A stretch of DNA of 64,000 nt from Hyphomicrobium sp. GTDB taxonomy: Bacteria; Pseudomonadota; Alphaproteobacteria; Rhizobiales; Hyphomicrobiaceae. Location: positions 124,001 through 188,000 of the forward strand of contig JADJVG010000033.1 of NCBI GenBank assembly GCA_016716675.1, given 5' to 3'. The position numbers and the translations under genes are program-made. Under the pieces are notes generated by a model that was not told where the DNA came from, did no database searches, and was given only the letters and a program-made list of their open reading frames with translations. Shown here one piece after another: positions 31,612-41,182 of the stretch; position 1 is the stretch's first letter, and every line of letters begins with the position of its first letter.

Positions 31612-32730
31612 CAGTTCGAACCCTCTGCCTTGGAGCTGGTCCTGACGGTCGTTCCCTCCGTCAGGAGATGCGCACCGAGCGCGACGACCGGTTGTCCGAC
31701 CTCGATACCGGTGACCACCGCGGTTTCCTCGCCGAGTCGCTTAATCTGCACGGGAGCGAAGTGCACAGTTGTGGCGTTCTGATCCAGAATCCAAACGCCT
31801 GTGCGATTACCGTCATCAAACACTGCACCGATTGGCACCTCGACGTCGGATCGCTTTCCGTCGTCGGTAAGTCTGATCGTTACCGTTGCGCCGAGGGGGG
31901 GCTGAGGCGGCTTCTCCCTCTAGCACGTAGCGCGCTTCATAGGTGCGCGTCTGGGCATCGGCGGAGTCCGATAGCTGCCGAAGGTGCGCAGTCCCGCGTC
32001 GGCCGTTGCTGCCATAAACGCTGGCTTCAGCGGCCGAGCCGATGACGGGCCGGATCGTTTCCGGGAGCGCGACAAGCGCCTCGCGCGGGCCGGAATGCGC
32101 CAGCTGAACCACGGCTTGTCCCGCCGCGACGACCTGTCCTGGTTCTCCGATCGTCGTGACAACCATTCCGTCCGCATCGGCCACGAGTGTGGAATAAGTC
32201 GCTTGGTTCTCAGCAACCTTCGCTTCCGCTTCTGCCGCCGCGAGCTGCGCCTCAGCCGTGTCCAGCGCGGCCTTCGTCTGCTCATAGCGCTGCTCGCTCG
32301 CTGCAAGCCCGCCCTTGATGAGCGTGGCATAGCGCTTCTCGTCCGCGCGCGCCTGGACGAAGACCGCGCGCGCAGCGATGACGGCGTTGCGCTTGGCGGT
32401 CAAGGCGAGACGCAAATCGGTGTCGTCAATGCGCAAGAGCGGCTGACCGGACTTGACCTCCTGGCCATCATCCACGAGCCGTTCCACGATCTTGCCGGGA
32501 ACGCGAAAGCCCAAATTGCTCTGCACCCGTGCTGCGATTGTTCCGGTGAAGGAACGCTCAACGCCCGCAACGTTGGTGGCCTTGATGACCTTCACCAGAA
32601 GCGGGTCGGTGCGGGGATCTGCGCCAGCAGACATTGTCGGTTTCGGTGCATTCAAAAAGAATGCGACAGCCGCGACGCCAGCGGCCGTCAGCGCGAGCGC
32701 GCCTAGGAAAAAAAACAATCTGCGCCACAT
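31611..32730 (-). CDS. RND membrane-fusion protein (frameshifted in a G7 run)
   Basis: Periplasmic adaptor for the RND pump. Start at ATG 32730, with GGAGG about ten bases upstream. An N-terminal anchor helix (FFFLGALALTAAGVAAVAFF) is followed by lipoyl halves (GKIVERLVDDGQEVKSGQPL), a helical hairpin and beta-barrel. The frame breaks at a run of seven G near 31895, after which the C-terminal domain continues in another frame (VEVPIGAVFDDGNRTGVWIL) and ends at 31611, one base into the pump start. A homopolymer error is more likely than a dead gene. Confidence 0.8.
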
Positions 32731-32908
32731 ACCGCTAACCTCCAATTGGTTGTCGTTCGCATTCTATAGTTTGATTAGAGGTCGTACGCAATCTAAATGT
32801 AGAGGTGTGCCTGTAATGTCGGTTCTTCCGACGTCTCATGATAACTTGCATCCGAACTCTATGTGAGTTATGGAGTGTAGTCACAAGCTAAAAATGGGAT
32901 TACCAAAG
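32731..32908. promoter_or_regulatory. divergent promoter/operator region of the RND operon and TetR gene
   Basis: About 180 bp between divergent genes, AT-richer than the surroundings. Two similar 9-mers, CGCATTCTA near 32758 and CGCAATCTA near 32787, lie about 29 bp apart, and TCTA/TAGA half-sites bracket 32763-32779. TetR-family regulators usually bind such regions and repress both sides; the exact operator is not certain. Confidence 0.35.
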
Positions 32909-33487
32909 ATGCGTGTAAGCCGCGCTCAGGCTGAGGAGAACCGTCGAAACGTCATCGACGTCGCAAGCCGCCTTTTTAGGCAACACGGCTTTGACGGGAT
33001 CGGACTCAAGGACCTGATGGAAGCCGCCGGGATGACTCAGGGCGCCTTCTACAAGCAGTTCGAGTCTAAAGAGGACCTCATCGCAGAGGCCTCGGCACGG
33101 GCCCTGGATAGTGCCACAAGCCGATGGTCGGACGCTGCCGCCGCGAATCCGAAGGACCCGCTCGAGGCTGTGATTGCGTTTTACCTCACCAAGGAACATC
33201 GAAAAGAAAAAATGATGGGCTGCCCGGTCGTGGCGCTCGGCGCTGATGCCGCAAGACAAAGCGCTGACGTGAAGGCTTCGTTTGAAGCCGGGATCAGGGA
33301 GCATCTTAGCGTCCTCACCCGTCTGATCTCCAAAGCCGACTCGCAAGAGAAGCGGGGCAAGGCCATGGCCATTCTCTCGACGATGGTTGGCGCTCTTACG
33401 CTCTCGCGCGTCGTCAACGACCCCCGTCTCGCACAGGCTATCCTGGATGCGGCTGCCGAGAGCGTCCGCCAGACTGCCACTTCATAA
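32909..33487 (+). CDS. TetR-family transcriptional regulator
   Basis: 192 residues from ATG 32909; upstream in-frame ATGs at 32894 and 32870 are possible. The N-terminal helix-turn-helix reads GLKDLMEAAGMTQGAFYKQF, a typical TetR recognition region. The C-terminal ligand domain includes MGCPVVALGADAA, characteristic of the AcrR/NemR-like branch. It is transcribed away from the RND operon and is probably its repressor, responding to a pump substrate. Confidence 0.85.
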   Translation: MRVSRAQAEENRRNVIDVASRLFRQHGFDGIGLKDLMEAAGMTQGAFYKQFESKEDLIAEASARALDSATSRWSDAAAANPKDPLEAVIAFYLTKEHRKEKMMGCPVVALGADAARQSADVKASFEAGIREHLSVLTRLISKADSQEKRGKAMAILSTMVGALTLSRVVNDPRLAQAILDAAAESVRQTATS

Positions 33488-33615
33488 GCGCGGCCGAGTT
33501 CTACTTAACAGCGCGGTCACGGCGACCGGAAAGTTTTCCGGCTGCAAGCATGCGCTCGCAGACGGTGAGGCTATGTCCAGCATCGGCGATAGAGAGCATC
33601 AACTGGAGTAAAAAG

Positions 33616-34408
33616 ATGGCACGGAATACCTTCACTGGAAAACGGGTGCTCATCACCGGCGCTTCGAGTGGCATCGGCGCAGAATTCGCCGACTTGTTGG
33701 CAGCGCAGAAGGTCGATCTCGTGTTGGTGGCGCGCCGGCGCGAACTGATGGAGCAGCTCGCTGCTGACCTGCGACGCAAATACGGGGTCGATGTCATCGT
33801 CGAGGCCATCGACCTTGCATCGCCTGGTGCCGCCGCATGCCTGAAGAACGGCCTCGACGAACGGTCGCTATCGATCGATATCCTGATCAACAACGCCGGT
33901 TACGGATTGCAGGGCGATTTTCTCGACACGCCGATCGAGCGCACGGTCGACATGATCCAACTCAACATCACGGCGCTGACCGAGCTAAGTCATATATTCG
34001 GGCGTGACATGGCTGCAACGGGGCTCGGGCCATATCCTACTCGTCGCCAGCCTTCTGGCTTTCCAGGCCGTACCAACCTATGCGGCCTATGCTGCAACAA
34101 AAGCTTATGTGCTGGCCTTTGGCGAGGCCCTGCACGACGAGGTCCGCTCGCGCGGCGTCGTCGTGACCACCCTTTGTCCTGGGCACACCGCGACGGGCTT
34201 CGATGCCGCCGCCGGGGCAAGCGTCTCACCCATGTTGCGTCTGCTTACAATGGATGCGCGTCCGGTTGCCGCGAGCGGTTTACGGGCGCTCGCCAAGGGA
34301 AAGGCATCAGTGGTCGCGGGCCTGTCGAACAAGATGGCAGCGTTTTCAAACCGCTGGGCGCCGCGGTCGATGCAGCGGGCGACGATGAAAACGATCCTCG
34401 GGTCATAG
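33616..34408 (+). CDS. short-chain dehydrogenase/reductase (one frameshift)
   Basis: About 264 residues. It carries the NAD(P)-binding motif GASSGIG at residues 15-21, NNAG near 95, and the catalytic YxxxK as YAATK in the second frame. The frame changes near 34018 at a GGGG run: the first part ends in FGRDMAAT and the second resumes as RGSGHILLVASLLA. A missing base in the homopolymer restores a full-length classical SDR. The ATG at 33616 follows GGAG. Substrate unknown. Confidence 0.75.
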
Positions 34409-34774
34409 AGAACTCGACGGATCGAACGCGAGCCTGACGCGTCGCCCATGAGGATAGGCCACTTCGGCCTAGCTCGCGTCAGGTGAGCAAAGTGGCGACC
34501 TCTTCCGGTCCGCGTTGGACGCGTCGGCCGATAACCACGCCAGCGAAGAATTGATTCCAATCCGGTCGTCGCACCAGATGCTGAGGTGAATTTTGGCGCA
34601 TGTTCGATTGTCTCTCTGCGAAGACGACCACGCCAATCGGAACTTACCGAGGCGACGCCCGCTCCGGGTCAAAAGTGTCGGCTGGTAGCCAACCGCACGA
34701 AGATATCTGCCGAAACCGGACATCGGATCAACGGCTTGGCCAGAGCGGGGGCATGCAGGTTTGTCTCTCTAACA
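34409..34774. other. intergenic, no supported gene
   Basis: About 365 bp after the SDR gene. No frame here has a recognisable domain. The sequence leads into a composite remnant at 34775. Confidence 0.3.
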
Positions 34775-34975
34775 ATGAGACAAACCATGGAAAAGGAACA
34801 TGCCAATCCAGTCGTAAAGTTAGTCCGCGTGCCGTGGGACAAAGGAATACTCGTCGGCGCAAAGCCGCCTCGCCCGGCGCAAGATTATGGCTTCATAATC
34901 CAGCGCACGTTTGAGGATATCGACGGATACACTTGGGAACCATTCTTCATGGACCCGACGCACCTGCAGCAATAG
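34775..34975 (+). pseudogene. composite remnant: integrase N-terminus joined to VOC C-terminus
   Basis: A 66-residue frame made of two unrelated halves. The first (VVKLVRVPWDKGILVGAKPP) resembles the start of alphaproteobacterial tyrosine recombinases. The second (YGFIIQRTFEDIDGYTWEPF, ending FMDP) is the C-terminal strand of a glyoxalase/VOC protein. The join near 34870 looks like a deletion or recombination scar. It lies just before two genes of glyoxalase-like context. Unlikely to be functional. Confidence 0.5.
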
Positions 34976-35050
34976 GAACTGGGGTCGCGCGCAGGCGCGT
35001 GAACCATAAGAAATCGGACAGACAGAAATTTGCACCGAGGGTAAACAATC

Positions 35051-35533
35051 ATGACGGAATTGATTACCTGCATCTGGTTCGATCTCGGCGAAGCCAGCAA
35101 GGCCGCAGCCTTCTATGCCGCCACCTTTCCTGAAAGCCACGTCGATCGCGTCAATCGCGCTCCAAGCGACTTCCCCGGAGGGAAATCCGGCACAGAGTTG
35201 ACCGTCGAGTTCACGGTTATCGGACGCAAGTTCACCGCTCTCAATGGCGGGCCCAACTTCAAACCGAATGAAGCAGTGAGCTTCATGGTCGTCACCGAGA
35301 CGCAGGAAGAAACTGACCGCTACTGGGATGCCATTATCGGCAACGGTGGCAGCACCAGCGCCTGCGGGTGGTGCAAAGACCGCTGGGGCTTCTCCTGGCA
35401 GATCACGCCGCGTCGGTTGCTTGAATTGATGACGAGTTCGGATCAGGTCGTTGCAAAACGCGCGTTCGAAGCCATGATGACAATGGTCAAAATCGACATC
35501 TCAGCACTGGAAGCCGCAGTCAATCGAAACTAA
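35051..35533 (+). CDS. VOC-superfamily (PhnB-like) protein
   Basis: 160 residues. The PhnB/3-demethylubiquinone-methyltransferase-like VOC fold is visible: ITCIWFDLGEASKAAAFYA at the start, FTALNGGPNFKPNEAVSFMV in the middle, CGWCKDRWGFSWQITPRRL near the end. Members bind metals or small ligands in a dimer; the reaction here is not known. Twelve bases separate it from the DUF1428 gene, so the two are probably one transcript. Confidence 0.85.
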   Translation: MTELITCIWFDLGEASKAAAFYAATFPESHVDRVNRAPSDFPGGKSGTELTVEFTVIGRKFTALNGGPNFKPNEAVSFMVVTETQEETDRYWDAIIGNGGSTSACGWCKDRWGFSWQITPRRLLELMTSSDQVVAKRAFEAMMTMVKIDISALEAAVNRN

Positions 35534-35545
35534 AGGAGCAATACC

Positions 35546-35953
35546 GTGAGCTACATAGACGGTTTCGTGATCGCGGTGCCAACCGCCAATAAGCAGAAGT
35601 TCATCGACCACGCCAAACTCGGCGATAGCGTGTTCATGGACTTCGGCGCCACACGTATCCTCGAATGCTGGGGCGACGACCTCGCCGACGGTCAGGTCAC
35701 GGATTTTCGGAAAGCCGTACAGGCGAAAGACGACGAGACAATCGTCTTCTCGTGGATCGAGTGGCCCGACAAGGCGACACGCGACGCAGCGCATACGAAG
35801 ATGATCGAGTGGATGAAGCATCCGGAGAAAGCGGATCCGCGCATGCATCCAGAGATGAACCCGATGCCATTCGATGGCAAGCGGATGATTTTCGGTGGCT
35901 TCACACCCTTAGTCGAACTCGTGAGCAGCTCGGGTAAAAAGGCGTCATCATGA
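35546..35953 (+). CDS. DUF1428 family protein (YbaA-like)
   Basis: 135 residues starting at GTG 35546, with AAAGGAG about 8 bases upstream. The DUF1428 signature is clear: SYIDGFVIAVPTANKQKF at the N-terminus, then ILECWGDD, FSWIEWPDKATRD and MIFGGFTPLVEL. This small alpha/beta-barrel family has no established reaction. It often accompanies VOC proteins, as here. It ends in TGA. Confidence 0.9.
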   Translation: MSYIDGFVIAVPTANKQKFIDHAKLGDSVFMDFGATRILECWGDDLADGQVTDFRKAVQAKDDETIVFSWIEWPDKATRDAAHTKMIEWMKHPEKADPRMHPEMNPMPFDGKRMIFGGFTPLVELVSSSGKKASS

Positions 35954-36287
35954 GCACTGCGCGGGACTGGCACGAGACATAGCCGTGCAGTGACGGCCAA
36001 TCGCACTTCAAATGCGGAAATCCAGAACGGGCAGGTGGGCAATGCTTGGCGATATGCAGCCTGCGGCGAACGCCCTCAGGGTGGCGGCTAACGGCATGTA
36101 TGATCGGATAGGTTGAGACCACGCGATCGCTGCGGTTCGCCGCACCGGGGCTGCTAGCGGTTGTCCCAACCAACCGCTGCCGGCGTCGAAAAGTCATGCG
36201 TCTGCGTCACTGTTGGGCGTGCCCTTGCCGGGCATGATGGGCTATTTCAGCCCCTCACGATCAAACGTTCCAGCAAGGAGAACACGA
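35954..36287. other. intergenic upstream of the Fae paralogue
   Basis: About 330 bp with no supported gene. AAGGAG at about 36274 is the ribosome-binding site of the Fae-like gene. Promoter boxes are not clear. Confidence 0.35.
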
Positions 36288-36824
36288 ATGGACACGATCT
36301 GGTTTCGCGCCGGCGAAGCAACGGTATTGGCGCGTGAAGGACAGGTGACAGATGCCATGCCAGAGGTACTGATCGGCTCGGTGCGCGGCCCCGTGGGGCA
36401 TGCGTTCGCGTCGATGATGGGACAGGCGATGGGTCACACGCGGATGTTCGTTATCCGCGATCTGAACCAGGCCGTGCGTCCGCCGACGATGATGACCAGC
36501 AAGGTGACCATCCCCAACGGCGCCTATATGGAGCTGATGGGCGGCGTCGTGCAGGGCGCGATGGGCGATGCAATCGTCGATTGCCTGAAGGACGGCACGT
36601 TGCCTCAGAACGTTGATGATCTGTGCATGATCATCACCGTCTGGCTCGACCCGCGGGTGGTTGAAGTCACCGACCTCGACAAGAAGGACCTCTACCGCAC
36701 CAATTATGAGGCGACGAAGCTCGCTATTGGCCGGGCCATGCGTGGCGAACCGACGGTCAGCGAATTGATCAAGAACCGGACGTCGATCAAGCACTACGCA
36801 CTTGATGGCGTGGTAGAGTATTGA
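36288..36824 (+). CDS. formaldehyde-activating enzyme paralogue (Fae-like)
   Basis: 178 residues from ATG 36288. The family core is obvious: GPVGHAFASMMGQAMGHTRM, QAVRPPTMMTSKVTIPN and LYRTNYEATKLAIGRAM. Canonical Fae condenses formaldehyde with tetrahydromethanopterin and has a His in the segment before LIGS (AHIDLLIGS-like). Here that segment reads DAMPEVLIGS, with no His. It therefore resembles the Fae2/Fae3 group, whose roles are less clear. Presence of the family suggests a methylotrophic or H4MPT-using host such as Hyphomicrobium. Confidence 0.85.
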   Translation: MDTIWFRAGEATVLAREGQVTDAMPEVLIGSVRGPVGHAFASMMGQAMGHTRMFVIRDLNQAVRPPTMMTSKVTIPNGAYMELMGGVVQGAMGDAIVDCLKDGTLPQNVDDLCMIITVWLDPRVVEVTDLDKKDLYRTNYEATKLAIGRAMRGEPTVSELIKNRTSIKHYALDGVVEY

Positions 36825-37159
36825 GCCCGATAACGGGCTATCGCTAATAATAGCGCCGGAACGTGTCTCTATGGTCCGGATGTAAAGTCTCTTCCGACTT
36901 TTGCGCGCCGCGTTATCATGCGCCGGCGCGCAAAAGTCCGATGTCGAATTTCGCGGGCATGGAGAGCACATGCAAGCAGATCGACCTGACGTCGGTGGTC
37001 CTTTCAATTGTGAGTATCGATGCCACTGCCGCCGCAGCGAACGTCGAACGTCGATTGCCAGAGTTATTTTTAAGCGACGATGGCCGGGCCGTTCTTGCTA
37101 TTCGAGCCTTATGGCTGAGCGGGTTCTTCCGATGACGGGTCGGCATTGGCACGCCGTGA
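36825..37159. other. intergenic, no supported gene
   Basis: About 335 bp between the Fae-like gene and the IstB relic. A short inverted sequence near 36895-36930 (CTTTTGCGCGCCG, CCGGCGCGCAAAAG) could form a hairpin; no coding frame is convincing. Confidence 0.35.
36897..36934. repeat. inverted repeat, possible hairpin after the Fae-like gene
   Basis: The arms CTTTTGCGCGCCG and CCGGCGCGCAAAAG are nearly perfect complements around a short centre. It could be a transcription end for the upstream gene or a protein-binding site. No T-run of length follows. Confidence 0.4.
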
Positions 37160-37410
37160 CCCGCGCTTCGAATGCGTGAGGCGAGAGCTGTCGCCGTTCC
37201 AGTCGATAATGTCGATGTGATGCGTCGGCTGACCGACGAGCGTGCGGGTTAGCCACTCGGTTCCGAACACCGAGGTTCACGCGTCGAACGGCAGGTTGCC
37301 GCTGACCAGCGCACTGTCACCCTCCTATCGCTGCGAGGACACTTCGAATAGCAGCTGGGGGCCGGTCGGCGACAACGGCACGACATCCAGTTCAACGTCT
37401 TTGAGCCGGC
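37160..37410 (-). pseudogene. IstB relic (IS21-family ATPase helper)
   Basis: The minus strand translates to the C-terminal third of IstB: PLSPTGPQLLFEVSSQR, NLPFDA, TSVFGTEWLT, THHIDIIDWNGDSSRL. Two stops interrupt it, a TAG where the family has Tyr (QRYE) and a TGA where it has Trp (DEWTSVFG). No IstA or terminal repeats are seen. It is a dead IS21-type fragment beside the tRNA remnant. Confidence 0.7.
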
Positions 37411-37593
37411 AAGTGCCTGCGCGCCAAGGTTAGTGAGGGCAAACCGATGCGGCGCTACGCGCGATGAATGGCGCGCCAAGGACTGGGCAACCGGGCCCTT
37501 TTTCTTTGCAGGGTTGATGTCGGCATTGGGGGTTTGCCGCGCTGCTGAGGTTTGCCAGCGTCTCGAAATAATGCCGATTTTACTGGGAAAAAT

Positions 37594-37637
37594 TGGTTGC
37601 GGGGGAGGATTTGAACCTACGATCTTCAGGTTATGAG
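37594..37637 (-). other. 3' part of tRNA-Met (CAT), likely attachment-site remnant
   Basis: Read on the minus strand, the sequence from CTCATAACC to CGCAACCA is the anticodon arm from the CAT triplet onward, the variable loop, the T arm (GGTTCAAATCC) and the acceptor with CCA of a tRNA-Met. The 5' half is absent: past the anticodon the sequence becomes unrelated. Tyrosine integrases commonly recombine in the 3' half of tRNA genes, and a broken integrase follows immediately. Confidence 0.7.
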
Positions 37638-37873
37638 AAGCTGTGTTGGCATTTTTCAATGAGACGCCATAGAGACAATGTGAGACGAGGCAACTCTTGG
37701 TTTCGTGATATGTTTCATATTATTAGGCGAAAATATACTACTTCAACGGAAGGTGTCTCACGCTGTCGGCCTTCAGTCCCATCCTGACGCACGATTTATG
37801 TACTCGCCATGTACTCGCTGGCCGACCTTCAGTTATACTGAGCGACCGGTCCGAGAGGTGGAGATCGAAGGCC

Positions 37874-39233
37874 ATGGCAGGCAGGCAAACGCTACCAAAC
37901 GTACTGCCGGCGAACGCTCTCAGTCATGCGGGCCGGGGTCCGGGATGGCGCCTCCGAAAGTGAGTGGCGCATCGAGGAGAGCGGGGACTCGTGCTGCAGT
38001 GTCAGTCCTCGGGTGCGACCTGGTGGTTCATCTGCTCGGCGACCATACGACCGGGGGCCGCAGCTTCGCCCGCATCCAGATCGGACGCCGCGACGGCGTC
38101 ACGCTGGCAGAGGCGAGAAAAGCGGCCGGTGAGCTCCGGCGCAACGTGGTCGCGGGTTCAGTTCCGGTCGCCGAAGTCAAAGCCAACCCGGTCCGCCCTG
38201 TCGTTTCAGGCTTTGGCCGAGCGCTTCCATCGACAGGCGAAGTTGTCGGCGAAAACCCGCCCCGTCTACCGTGCCGCACTTGTCAAAGATGCCTATCCGA
38301 TGATTGGCAACTTACCCGCCGCTGAGGTCACGCGTGCCCACGTCCTCGCCATCTGCCAGCGCATCGAAGCACGCGCCAAGGCGAAGGGTAAGCGCACTGG
38401 AGTTCAAAGTCAGCGAACCAAGACGACGATATCGGGAGCCTATTCATGGGCCGTCGACGAGGGCCGGTGCCGGAATCCCTGCATCGGCATCGCTCGAAGG
38501 TCCGTAACCGTTGCCCGCACCCGCAACCCGTGAGTGCCGAACTCGCGGCGCTGCGGACGACGGCAGCGACACCTAAAAACAGGGACTTTCCCGGTCGATC
38601 AGCCTCATCATTCGCATAGCCATGATAACCGGTCAGCGGCGTGACGAAATTGCCGGCTGCCGTGTGGCCGAGCTCGTCGAGCTCGATGGCGTCGCGCCTC
38701 TCTAGGTTATTCCAGGCGACACCAATATCCGCGGCAAGATCATCGAGGGCCGCACCAAGAATGGCCGCGAACAGCGGCTTCCTTTGTCACCTCAAGCCGT
38801 CGCACTGTTCAAGGAAGCCTTGGCTTATTGCAGCGGTGGCAGCGAATTCCTGTTTCCCGCCGACGACACCAAGATCGCGGACGGGCGACCACTGCGCGCG
38901 CCGCATATCCACGGCGACAGCGTGACCATGGCCATGCGCCGGTTGCGGGCCGCCGCCGGCGTCGACGACGTGTCGATCCACGACATGCGCCGCGCCATTT
39001 CCAACTGGATGAAGGACCAGGGCATCGGCCGCGAAGTTCGTGACTTGGCGCTCAATCACCTCGATCCCAGCGTCGATGCCCGCCATTACTCGGCTGCTGC
39101 TCGAATGGAGGTTCAGGTCCGGGCAGCCATGCACGCCTGGGCAGATCACATCGATGCGGTCATTCGAAAACCACTCCCATCGATTGGGATTGTCGTTGTG
39201 GTTCCGGATGCGAGGCTGCCAGAAGTTGCCTGA
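37874..39233 (+). pseudogene. degraded phage/island tyrosine integrase
   Basis: Pieces in several frames assemble into a P4-like integrase. N-terminal domain: SEWRIEES, GLVLQCQSSGATWWF, RIQIGRRDGVTLAEARKAA. Core-binding domain: FQALAERFHRQAKLSAKTRP. Catalytic domain: GQRRDEIAG with the first Arg, HDMRRAISNWM with His and Arg, HYSAAARME with the Tyr. All catalytic residues survive, but at least three frame changes or stops interrupt the gene. It reads away from the tRNA-Met remnant, the usual arrangement at the end of an integrated island. Some breaks may be sequencing errors. Confidence 0.7.
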
Positions 39234-39666
39234 TCCAAGCATTTGACCTCGTCGGCAACATCGCCATCTCAGCCTGTCTCAGCCGGTATCCCCGAAGCCG
39301 TCGAATTAAGAACTGGTTAACCATTTGATCGGCATTATTGCCGCTCGATCCGTCACCAGCAGGCGATTCCCGTGACCTATACACGTCACATCACCTGGAA
39401 CTATTCGGCCGGCGCTACGCGCTCCGGCCGTGTGACGGCGTTCGATCCCCGTCGTCGTCCCTAAGGCGCTCCGCGCCGCCGCGTCCGGACCACCGACTTG
39501 GTCTCACACGGGCGAGGTGCGTCCGCAATCCAATGCTGGCGCGGGGAACAAACCTCGTCTCGTCTCCAATCGGTATCTGCCGCAGCGGGCGGGTGGGCCG
39601 CAGAACCATGAGGTTCGGCGTTACCCCTTGCTGACGCCCCTGCGCGGGCACCTGGGGACGACACCC

Positions 39667-39927
39667 ATGACCAGAGAAGAGTTCAACCGGCTACCGATGA
39701 TGCTCGGCACCAAGCAAGTCCTGGCTTGCCTCGGAATAGGCAGAGCAACCCTCTACCGTGCCAAAGACGACGGGCGCATGCAGGGGCCAACAAAGATCGG
39801 TTCCACCAACCGATGGAAGAAAGAGTACGTCCTCAAAATCGTGGAGATCGGCTTCGATCCTCCTGGCACACATCCACTCCCGCCAGTTCTCCACCACCAA
39901 CGAGCGCGACGGTCCCTGATCCAATGA
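39667..39927 (+). CDS. AlpA-like excisionase/DNA-binding protein
   Basis: 86 residues with an N-terminal helix-turn-helix of the MerR/AlpA type (LGTKQVLACLGIGRATLYRA) and a wing (GPTKIGSTNRWKK). AlpA-like proteins activate integrase expression or act in excision, and one beside an integrase fits an integrated island. It ends in TGA, followed at once by an intrinsic terminator, so here TGA is used as stop. Confidence 0.65.
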   Translation: MTREEFNRLPMMLGTKQVLACLGIGRATLYRAKDDGRMQGPTKIGSTNRWKKEYVLKIVEIGFDPPGTHPLPPVLHHQRARRSLIQ

Positions 39928-39975
39928 ACGTCCAACGGCGCCTTGATCAATGCCGGGAACGTTTGACGCGAACAG

Positions 39976-40016
39976 AGGCGGTGCTCTCACGGGTGCCGCC
40001 TGTTTCATTTTTTTTT
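39976..40016 (+). terminator. intrinsic terminator after the AlpA-like gene
   Basis: AGGCGG and CCGCCT pair around a 14-base loop, followed within six bases by a T-run of about ten. Confidence 0.7.
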
Positions 40017-40267
40017 CACAACCGAGAGAGGAAGACCGGACCACCCTTGCGATCTCGTGAAACGAAACAGCCAACGCTCGGGCAACCCGCCCTCATGAAC
40101 CGAGCCCGTTCCGGTCTCGGCCATTCCTTCGGTACAGGGGTATGAAGTTTCTCAACGCACCGCCGCAATCGGAAAACGCCATCGCCGCCTTCGAACATTC
40201 TGCTTCAATTCATTTGCGCGATTGCACTTTATCAATAAAATGAACGGTTATCCATAACCTATGCACT

Positions 40268-40891
40268 ATGACCGTGTTTTTCTACTCGATCAAATGAGGG
40301 CAGGGTAAGACGACGCACGCCGTCGGCTACGCCAAGCATTGCGGCGGCGTGCTCATCACCAACGACCTCGATAACGCACCGCCGACATCTACGCGAGGCT
40401 GCACTCCCGGAAGGCCGCATCGTCACCCTGGAGCCAGGGCAATCCGTCAAGGACTGGGTCGCCGAGTCTTCGCCGGCCAGCCCGTCGTCTTCGACTTCTG
40501 AGGCTTCGTCGAAAGCCGCGTCATCGAGGCGGCGAAGCTCGCCGACGTGACCATCGTGCCGCTCTCGTATCAATCGACCGCCGACCTCATGCCCGCTGTT
40601 AAGACCATCACGGCGCTCCAGTCCCACTGCGAGACCATACTCGTCCTGATCAACAACACCGCGCCCGAGCACGTAAAGGATCTCGTCGGCATCCTTGCCG
40701 TCAGATTTCCGAAGTTGCCGGTGCTGGTCGTCAACAGCTCACGCCACGTCGCTCGTCTCGCCGACGACGGACTGACCGTCATCGACATCGCCGAGTTGGG
40801 CGGGCTCGAAGCCTATCAGCTCCGTCATATCCTGCCGCAGATCAAAAAGCTCTACGGCTTCCTCGACAAGCACACCAAGCATTGTCTCTAA
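40268..40891 (+). CDS. ParA-like partition ATPase, TGA read as glycine
   Basis: 207 codons from ATG 40268 to TAA 40889, open only if TGA is sense. The Walker A motif is YSIK-TGA-GQGKTT, so TGA at 40295 occupies the first Gly of KGGxGKT. A second TGA at 40499 lies in VFDF-TGA-GFVESR, the Gly of the DxGG-like switch. Later parts read as a normal ParA/Soj fold (ILVLINNTAPEHVKDLVGIL). Residues about 40-75 look scrambled by a compensating pair of indels; the true sequence there is probably TADIYARLH and RIVTLEPGQSVKDW. It begins the code-25 replication/partition module. Confidence 0.8.
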
Positions 40892-40902
40892 CCCAACCAC
40901 CC

Positions 40903-41182
40903 ATGAAGAAAGACATTATGGCGAAGGCCATCCGCCTCGCCGACAAGACCAAGGCAAGACCCGAGAAGGTCGTCATCTCGCAGCCGAAATCCGCTGAGCT
41001 GTTCGCGAAGAAGCCCGCAGCGAAGGTTCTCTCCGAGCGTCTCTACACTCGCGTAACGTCGTCGAAGATGAAGCGTCTAAAGCCCACGTCGGGACAAAGA
41101 CCCGATTTCAGAGCTCCTCCGTGAACTCGTCACCGATTATCTCGATCAAAACCACCATGGCAAAACCCGCAAGAATAAATAG
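40903..41182 (+). CDS. small partition/DNA-binding-like protein (one indel)
   Basis: About 92 residues, 12 bases after the ParA stop. A Lys-rich N-terminus is followed by RLYTRVTSSKMKRLKAHV and, after a one-base shift near 41090, DPISELLRELVTDYLDQN, which resembles ribbon-helix-helix partners of ParA. It ends in TAG at 41180, overlapping the start of the Rep gene. The leader is A/C-rich without a Shine-Dalgarno (ACCCAACCACCCATG). The RHH call is by pattern only. Confidence 0.55.

Noticed and set aside
36863..37135. A 90-codon plus-strand frame after the Fae-like gene
   Set aside because: It has no domain, spans the inverted repeat and lacks a ribosome-binding site.
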